DNA of 10,539 nucleotides. It comes from an uncultured Actinomycetes bacterium (lineage in GTDB: Bacteria > Actinomycetota > Actinomycetes > Nanopelagicales > Nanopelagicaceae). Positions 6,847 through 10,539 of the stretch are shown one piece after another. The stretch is taken from positions 1-10,539 of the forward strand of contig CAIMNT010000137.1 in NCBI GenBank assembly GCA_903842855.1, in the 5' to 3' direction. The position numbers and the translations under genes are program-made. Numbering within the stretch: position 1 is the first letter of the stretch; the number at the start of each line of letters is the position of its first letter. The notes under the pieces were generated by a model, which saw only the letters and a list, made by a program, of their open reading frames with translations, did no database searches and was not told the origin of the DNA.

Positions 6847-7164
6847 TTATGAAGCCGGGGTGAGAACTACCTCGCGACGATTTAAGCGCTCGCTCTGTTC
6901 AATGATGTTAAGACGATCATCTTCGGAGAGACCGCCCCAGATTCCATAGGGCTCTTGGACAGCTAGAGCATGCTTTCGACAAGCTTCAATAACGGGACAG
7001 GTAGTGCAGACCGCCTTGGCCGCTGCTTCGCGATTAGCGCGACGCGGGCCTCTCTCTCCATCTGGATGGAAGAACATCTCGGTAGGCAGATCGCGGCAGG
7101 CGCCTTGATACTGCCACTCCCACTCTGAAGCGACGGGACGGGGTAGACGTGAAATCTCAGCCAT
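6847..7164 (-). CDS. whiB: WhiB-family iron-sulfur transcriptional regulator (WhiD/WhiB3-like)
   Basis: A 105-residue actinobacteria-specific regulator that binds a [4Fe-4S] cluster and acts with the principal sigma factor. The four cluster ligands are Cys23, Cys53, Cys56 and Cys62 (C-x29-C-x2-C-x5-C). The F-F-H-P-D-G-E-R-G segment (31-39), P-V-I-E-A-C (57-62), E-P-Y-G-I-W-G-G-L (71-79) and a basic C-terminal patch (R-L-N-R-R) match WhiB3 of M. tuberculosis and WhiD of Streptomyces from memory. So does the position beside groEL1 and upstream of guaB. Those proteins act in redox and nitric oxide sensing and in sporulation respectively. A Met two codons earlier (7168-7170) is rejected because the Shine-Dalgarno abuts it. 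The gene is convergent with groEL, divergent from the MerR gene, and has its own consensus-like promoter. WhiB1 is less likely because it lacks the F-F-H-P-D-G-E-R-G context. Confidence 0.93.
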   Translation of the reverse strand: MAEISRLPRPVASEWEWQYQGACRDLPTEMFFHPDGERGPRRANREAAAKAVCTTCPVIEACRKHALAVQEPYGIWGGLSEDDRLNIIEQSERLNRREVVLTPAS

Positions 7165-7170
7165 GGACAT

Positions 7171-7178
7171 TCCTCCTT
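7171..7178 (-). promoter_or_regulatory. Shine-Dalgarno that fixes the whiB start
   Basis: On the minus strand this reads AAGGAGGA, close to a perfect anti-16S match. It touches the first ATG (7170) with no spacer but lies 6 nt before the second ATG (7164), so initiation should be at the second. Confidence 0.8.
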
Positions 7179-7190
7179 GCTTGGAACCGC

Positions 7191-7219
7191 ACTCTACAAT
7201 CGTTTCATAGGTTGTTCAA
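7191..7219 (-). promoter_or_regulatory. sigma70-type promoter of whiB
   Basis: On the minus strand: -35 TTGAAC (7214-7219), a 17-bp spacer, and -10 TAGAGT (7191-7196). Predicted initiation near 7184 gives a leader of about 20 nt that holds the Shine-Dalgarno. Box quality and spacing are the best in the window. The direct repeats at 7223-7244 adjoin the upstream side of the -35 box. Confidence 0.7.
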
Positions 7220-7222
7220 GCC

Positions 7223-7244
7223 ATTTGAATGTGATTTGAGAGAT
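7223..7244. repeat. two direct repeats with an 11-bp period, putative regulator site
   Basis: ATTTGAATGTG is followed immediately by ATTTGAGAGAT, identical in the first six bases and in 7 of 11 overall. They lie 4 bp upstream of the whiB -35 box in the gap shared with the MerR/B12 regulator. A weaker third unit may overlap the -35 box (7212-7222). An 11-bp period is what CarH-type regulators bind, but two short A/T-rich repeats can also arise by chance. Confidence 0.35.
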
Positions 7245-7306
7245 ACCACTTCGCTTAAGTAACAATTCGAGTGGCAGAAATAGTCCCGTTCGGTGACTAT
7301 TAGCGC

Positions 7307-8227
7307 ATGTCTCCTGAGTCACAAATCTCCGCTGCGCCAGAGGCGGCCAGCCCAGATTTAGCCAGGCTGACGGTGGCGGCCGTGGCCCGGCGCCTGGGAA
7401 TCGCTCCAGGGACGCTTCGAACCTGGGATAGGCGCTATGGCCTTGGCCCCAGTGATCATTGCGTTGGAGAGCACCGTAAATACACGCAGGAGGACTTCGC
7501 TCGCCTGCTTTACATGCATAAATTGGTGATCTCGGGTGTCTCACCTGCCGAGGCGGCCAAGTTAGCGGTTGCCCATCAACCTGAATTTGCCCCCAATGAA
7601 CTTAGCTCCATCCCCACAGTCGATGGTCATCTGGTCACCTCGATGTATCGCGCCTCTCAGGTATTGGATCGAACTTCAGTTGAACTAGGGATCAGGGCGC
7701 AGATTGAGAAGAGCGGAGTTGCCGCCACCTGGGTCAATCTCCTTGTTCCGCTGCTCTGCCTGATCGGTGAAGAGTGGGAACGTACCGGTGAAGGAATTGC
7801 CAGCGAACATATGGTCTCTGATGTCATCAAGAAGGTTTTGGGTGAGAAGATAAATGTGGTTCATCCGCGCAATCAAGTTCCAGTTCTTCTCGCCTGCATC
7901 GGAGAAGAGATGCACTCACTTGCGATTACAGCCCTCGCAGCATCATTGGCCGAGCTTGATATCCAGGTCCAATTCTTAGGCGCACGTACTCCCACAGAGG
8001 CTATTAACGAGGTAGTTCGACGCTGTGCCCCACCTGCAATATTCCTCTGGGCACAACTTCCACAGAACGCTTCGATCGATGTTCTAAATTCGCTCCCCGT
8101 TGTGCGACCAGCGCCCCGCGTTATTTTGGGTGGACCAGGTTGGGCGGGCGCCGATTGCCAAGGTGTATCTGTCGCTGAAGATCTTGCTAGCGCTTGTCGC
8201 GAGATCTCACTCGCCCTCGGCCTGTAG
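7307..8227 (+). CDS. MerR-family regulator with cobalamin-binding region (CarH/LitR-like photoreceptor candidate)
   Basis: A 306-residue, three-part protein. A MerR winged helix-turn-helix lies at about 21-75 (L-T-V-A-A-V-A-R-R-L-G-I, then T-L-R-T-W-D-R-R-Y-G-L and H-R-K-Y). A four-helix B12-cap region lies at about 108-185 and a Rossmann-like cobalamin-binding region at about 190-306. The cap holds the CarH signature W-x9-E-H (Trp157, Glu167, His168). His203, in E-x-H, lies 35 residues after His168. These positions match Thermus thermophilus CarH (Trp131, Glu141, His142, cobalt ligand His177) at a constant offset of 26. The usual Gly of E-x-H-x-x-G is Ala206, and the residue after the Trp is Glu158 instead of CarH His132. 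If it binds adenosylcobalamin it would repress in the dark and release DNA in light. No Shine-Dalgarno precedes the ATG; a GACTAT 6 bp upstream may be the -10 of a leaderless mRNA. A purely degenerate B12 domain is the alternative. Confidence 0.88.
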   Translation: MSPESQISAAPEAASPDLARLTVAAVARRLGIAPGTLRTWDRRYGLGPSDHCVGEHRKYTQEDFARLLYMHKLVISGVSPAEAAKLAVAHQPEFAPNELSSIPTVDGHLVTSMYRASQVLDRTSVELGIRAQIEKSGVAATWVNLLVPLLCLIGEEWERTGEGIASEHMVSDVIKKVLGEKINVVHPRNQVPVLLACIGEEMHSLAITALAASLAELDIQVQFLGARTPTEAINEVVRRCAPPAIFLWAQLPQNASIDVLNSLPVVRPAPRVILGGPGWAGADCQGVSVAEDLASACREISLALGL

Positions 8228-8241
8228 CCACCTGGGCCGAG
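8216..8241 (+). terminator. weak hairpin across the MerR-gene stop codon
   Basis: CTCGGCC (8216-8222) and GGCCGAG (8235-8241) form a perfect 7-bp stem with a 12-nt loop containing the TAG stop. Only a short TTT follows, about 9 nt later, so intrinsic termination would be inefficient. It could also be a transcript-end or stability structure. Confidence 0.3.
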
Positions 8242-8275
8242 AGCTCACGCTTTAAAGGTAGCGGTGGCCAACCCC

Positions 8276-8281
8276 TAGACT
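8276..8281 (+). promoter_or_regulatory. candidate -10 box for a leaderless guaB mRNA
   Basis: TAGACT, a full TAnnnT match, ends 6 bp before the guaB ATG at 8288. The intervening bases are pyrimidine/A and there is no Shine-Dalgarno. Spacing is the same as for the box before the DUF3263 gene. No clear -35 box is seen. Confidence 0.5.
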
Positions 8282-8287
8282 TACCCA

Positions 8288-9406
8288 ATGATGGATAAGG
8301 CTCGCGAAAAAGTCATCCTCTTGGGTCTGACCTATGACGATGTTCTCTTGCTCCCAGATGCCTCCGAAGTAGTTCCAAGTGAGGTCGATACCAAAACCCG
8401 CTTAACGCGCAATATCTCCCTCTCTATTCCTGTGATCTCCTCTGCAATGGATACAGTCACCGAGTCGACTATGGCGATCGCGATGGCAAAGGCCGGCGGC
8501 ATCGGTATCTTGCACCGCAACCTTTCGATAGAGGATCAGGTCAAGCAGGTCACTTTGGCGAAGGCCCATGGCATAGTCGGTGCAGCAGTGGGTGTTGGCG
8601 AAGACGGATTTGCCCGCGCCGTTGCGCTTATTGAGGCTGGTGTTGATGTCATCGTCGTCGATACCGCTCACGGTCATCACCGCGGAGTACTTGATGCTGT
8701 AGCTCGCATCAAAAAAGAGTTTAGCGAGATTGAAATTATTGGTGGAAACGTTGCTACCCGCGCTGGCGCTCAAGCATTGATTAATGCCGGAGTAGACGCT
8801 GTAAAAGTTGGTGTCGGACCAGGTTCAATTTGCACCACCCGAGTTGTCGCTGGTGTTGGAGTCCCGCAACTCACTGCGATCCTTGAGGCGCATAAAGCAT
8901 GTGTCACTGCAGGAATTCCACTCATTGCCGATGGCGGCCTGCAACATTCAGGTGATATCGCAAAAGCAATTGTCGCTGGCGCAGATACGGTGATGCTTGG
9001 TTCGCTTCTTGCCGGATGTGATGAATCTCCAGCGGATTTAATAGAAATTAATGGCAAGAAATATAAGGGATACCGCGGAATGGGTTCACTTGGCGCCATG
9101 CAATCTCGTGGCGAACAGAAGTCATATTCCAAAGATCGATATATGCAAGATGATGTGCTCGCAGAGGACAAATTGGTTCCTGAAGGAATTGAGGGCAAGG
9201 TCAAGTACAGCGGGCCAGTTGCGGCAGTTGTGCACCAACTCGTTGGCGGATTGCGTTCGGGAATGGGTTATGCCGGCGCGGCAACGATTGCTGATCTAAA
9301 GAGCAGGGGTCAGCTCATTCAAATTACTGCGGCAGGTTTACAAGAGAGTCATCCACACGACATATTTGATGTGGCAGATGCACCAAATTATCGTGGCGGA
9401 AAATAA
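8288..9406 (+). CDS. guaB: inosine-5'-monophosphate dehydrogenase lacking the CBS (Bateman) domain
   Basis: Catalyses NAD-dependent oxidation of IMP to XMP, the committed step to guanine nucleotides, in the cytoplasm. The barrel is complete: L-T-Y-D-D-V-L-L-L-P at 14-23, S-A-M-D-T-V at 52-57, G-I-G-I-L-H-R-N at 71-78, V-V-D-T-A-H-G-H at 123-130, and the catalytic loop G-S-I-C-T-T at 179-184 (Cys182). I-A-D-G-G at 213-217, G-S-L-L-A-G at 238-243, flap residues Arg284-Tyr285, and E-G-I-E-G at 299-303 follow. The protein has 372 residues where the family usually has about 490. After R-N-L-S-I-E-D-Q-V-K-Q-V (77-88), where two CBS domains normally begin, only about eight residues lead to V-G-A-A-V-G-V-G. 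The frame is unbroken, so this is a natural domain loss and not a frameshift. ATG-ATG begins the gene with no Shine-Dalgarno. guaB3 follows after 20 bp. Confidence 0.96.
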   Translation: MMDKAREKVILLGLTYDDVLLLPDASEVVPSEVDTKTRLTRNISLSIPVISSAMDTVTESTMAIAMAKAGGIGILHRNLSIEDQVKQVTLAKAHGIVGAAVGVGEDGFARAVALIEAGVDVIVVDTAHGHHRGVLDAVARIKKEFSEIEIIGGNVATRAGAQALINAGVDAVKVGVGPGSICTTRVVAGVGVPQLTAILEAHKACVTAGIPLIADGGLQHSGDIAKAIVAGADTVMLGSLLAGCDESPADLIEINGKKYKGYRGMGSLGAMQSRGEQKSYSKDRYMQDDVLAEDKLVPEGIEGKVKYSGPVAAVVHQLVGGLRSGMGYAGAATIADLKSRGQLIQITAAGLQESHPHDIFDVADAPNYRGGK

Positions 9407-9426
9407 CAGAGTACTGGGGAATCAGA

Positions 9427-10539
9427 ATGAATGAGATAGAAATCGGACCCGGAAAGCGCGCGCATATCGCATACTCTTTTGACGATATCGCCATCGTGCC
9501 AAGCCGACGTACTCGCGACCCCGAAGAAGTTTCGATTCAGTGGCAGATCGATGCTTACAAATTTGATCTTCCTATGCTCGCCGCTCCTATGGACTCTGTT
9601 GTCTCCCCGGAGACCGCGATTGCCATTGGAAAACTTGGTGGAGTCGGTGTTCTAAACCTCGAAGGTTTGTGGACTCGCCACGAAAATCCTCGGATTCCAC
9701 TGGGTGAAATTGCCTCACTCCCACAAGAGCAGGCAATCGGTCGTATGCAAGAGTTGTATGCAGCGCCGATTCGACCTGAACTCATTAAAGCTCGCATCGC
9801 CGAGATTCGCGCCTCTGGCGTAACTGTTGCAGCCGCCCTCTCACCGCAGCGCACAGCAGAACTACACGAGGTCGTTGTTAAAGCCGGAGTAGATCTCTTT
9901 GTCATTCGCGGAACTACCGTGAGCGCTGAACACGTTTCTTCTAAGACCGAGCCGCTCAACCTCAAGAAGTTTATTTATGAACTTGATGTTCCAGTAATTG
10001 TTGGCGGATGTGCAACGGCTACCGGAGCGCTACACCTTATGCGTGCGGGTGCAGCCGGAGTTCTCGTTGGGTTCGGCGGCGGAGCGGCACATACAACCCG
10101 CACCGTTCTAGGAATTGCAGTTCCAATGGCTTCGGCAGTGGCTGAGGTTGCATCTGCTCGCCGTGACTACATGGATGAATCTGGTGGACGTTATGTACAT
10201 GTCATCGCCGATGGATCTGTAGGTCGTAGTGGAGATATTGCAAAGGCGATCGCCTGCGGTGCAGATGCGGTCATGATGGGCAGTCCGTTAGCCCGCGCTG
10301 TTGAGGCACCAGGAAAAGGTTGGCACTGGGGCGCAGAAGCGCATCACTCAGAACTTCCTCGCGGAGATAGAGTTCATGTCGGAACCGTGGGAACTCTGCA
10401 AGAGATTCTTACCGGCCCATCGCATACCTCAGACGGTTCTATGAACCTCTTTGGTGCGCTACGTCGCGGTATGGCGACATCTGGTTACTCAGACCTCAAG
10501 GAATTTCAGCGGGTAGAAGTAGTTATTCACCGTGCCTGA
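9427..10539 (+). CDS. guaB3: GuaB3 family IMP dehydrogenase-related protein
   Basis: A 370-residue TIM-barrel paralogue of IMP dehydrogenase, also without CBS domains, which is normal for this family. Recognisable parts are Y-S-F-D-D-I-A-I-V-P-S-R-R-T-R at 16-30, A-A-P-M-D-S-V-V at 52-59, G-G-V-G-V-L-N at 71-77, V-I-A-D-G-S at 259-264, G-D-I-A-K-A-I-A-C-G-A-D-A-V-M-M-G at 269-285 and a C-terminal L-R-R-G-M-A-T-S-G-Y-S-D-L-K-E-F at 345-360. At the loop where GuaB has G-S-I-C-T-T, this protein has G-G-A-A-H-T-T, with His222 at the Cys position. Classical IMP dehydrogenase chemistry is therefore doubtful. A GMP reductase activity has been reported for a cyanobacterial GuaB3, but the role in actinobacteria is unsettled. 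GGGGA lies 6 nt before the ATG and guaB ends 20 bp upstream, so the pair is likely cotranscribed. The window ends exactly on its TGA. Confidence 0.93.
   Translation: MNEIEIGPGKRAHIAYSFDDIAIVPSRRTRDPEEVSIQWQIDAYKFDLPMLAAPMDSVVSPETAIAIGKLGGVGVLNLEGLWTRHENPRIPLGEIASLPQEQAIGRMQELYAAPIRPELIKARIAEIRASGVTVAAALSPQRTAELHEVVVKAGVDLFVIRGTTVSAEHVSSKTEPLNLKKFIYELDVPVIVGGCATATGALHLMRAGAAGVLVGFGGGAAHTTRTVLGIAVPMASAVAEVASARRDYMDESGGRYVHVIADGSVGRSGDIAKAIACGADAVMMGSPLARAVEAPGKGWHWGAEAHHSELPRGDRVHVGTVGTLQEILTGPSHTSDGSMNLFGALRRGMATSGYSDLKEFQRVEVVIHRA

Noticed and set aside
8551..8580. Frameshift or assembly gap as the cause of the short guaB
   Set aside because: The reading frame is continuous through the junction and catalytic motifs on both sides are in frame, so a clean domain loss is the simpler reading; an in-frame assembly deletion cannot be fully excluded from sequence alone.
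8402..9965. Minus-strand open frames opposite guaB and guaB3 (up to 144 codons)
   Set aside because: Shadows of conserved coding sequence with no motif, no Shine-Dalgarno and low-complexity composition.
1..10539. Mobile element, phage, CRISPR, toxin-antitoxin or defence system
   Set aside because: No transposase, integrase, terminal inverted repeats, regularly spaced repeats or small two-gene toxin pair were seen; gene content is core actinobacterial.

Overview
The window looks like part of an actinobacterial chromosome of intermediate G+C (about half, judged by eye). Four things point to Actinomycetota: a WhiB-family iron-sulfur regulator close to WhiD/WhiB3, a DUF3263 protein, a GroEL of the Cpn60.1 type with a His-rich tail encoded behind groES, and a tandem guaB-guaB3 pair. 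From memory, the groES-groEL1-whiB3/whiD-guaB-guaB3 neighbourhood is shared with Mycobacterium tuberculosis and Streptomyces. The moderate G+C, tight spacing and shortened IMP dehydrogenase would suit a streamlined freshwater actinobacterium (Nanopelagicales-like), but that placement is inference.

Layout: (1) 1-684, the C-terminal half of NuoN, cut by the window edge. (2) 694-2708, a two-gene minus-strand operon: type II NADH dehydrogenase, then an alpha/beta hydrolase. (3) 2813-4327, a YbjT-like NAD(P)-binding protein with a DUF2867 tail, divergent from the dehydrogenase across a 104-bp gap that holds a palindrome. (4) 4392-4673, a small DUF3263 protein. (5) 4720-6833, the heat-shock operon: sigma70-like promoter, CIRCE (HrcA) operator at the predicted transcription start, groES, groEL1, and a strong bidirectional hairpin. 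(6) 6847-7164, whiB on the minus strand, convergent with groEL. (7) 7307-8227, a MerR regulator with a cobalamin-binding region, divergent from whiB. (8) 8288-10539, guaB and guaB3, 20 bp apart; the window ends exactly at the guaB3 stop.

The most interesting points are linked. The MerR protein carries the CarH photoreceptor signature (Trp, Glu-His and the cobalt-ligand His at exactly CarH spacing), so it may sense adenosylcobalamin and light. The intergenic region it shares with whiB holds two 11-bp-period direct repeats just upstream of the whiB -35 box, and CarH operators are known to have an 11-bp period. The next gene, guaB, encodes a 372-residue IMP dehydrogenase with no CBS (Bateman) domain, so it should lack the nucleotide allostery that domain gives. 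Several genes have a -10-like hexamer about 6 bp before the start codon and no Shine-Dalgarno, which suggests leaderless mRNAs. No tRNA, rRNA, CRISPR array or mobile element was recognised, and there is no gene-free stretch over 300 bases.
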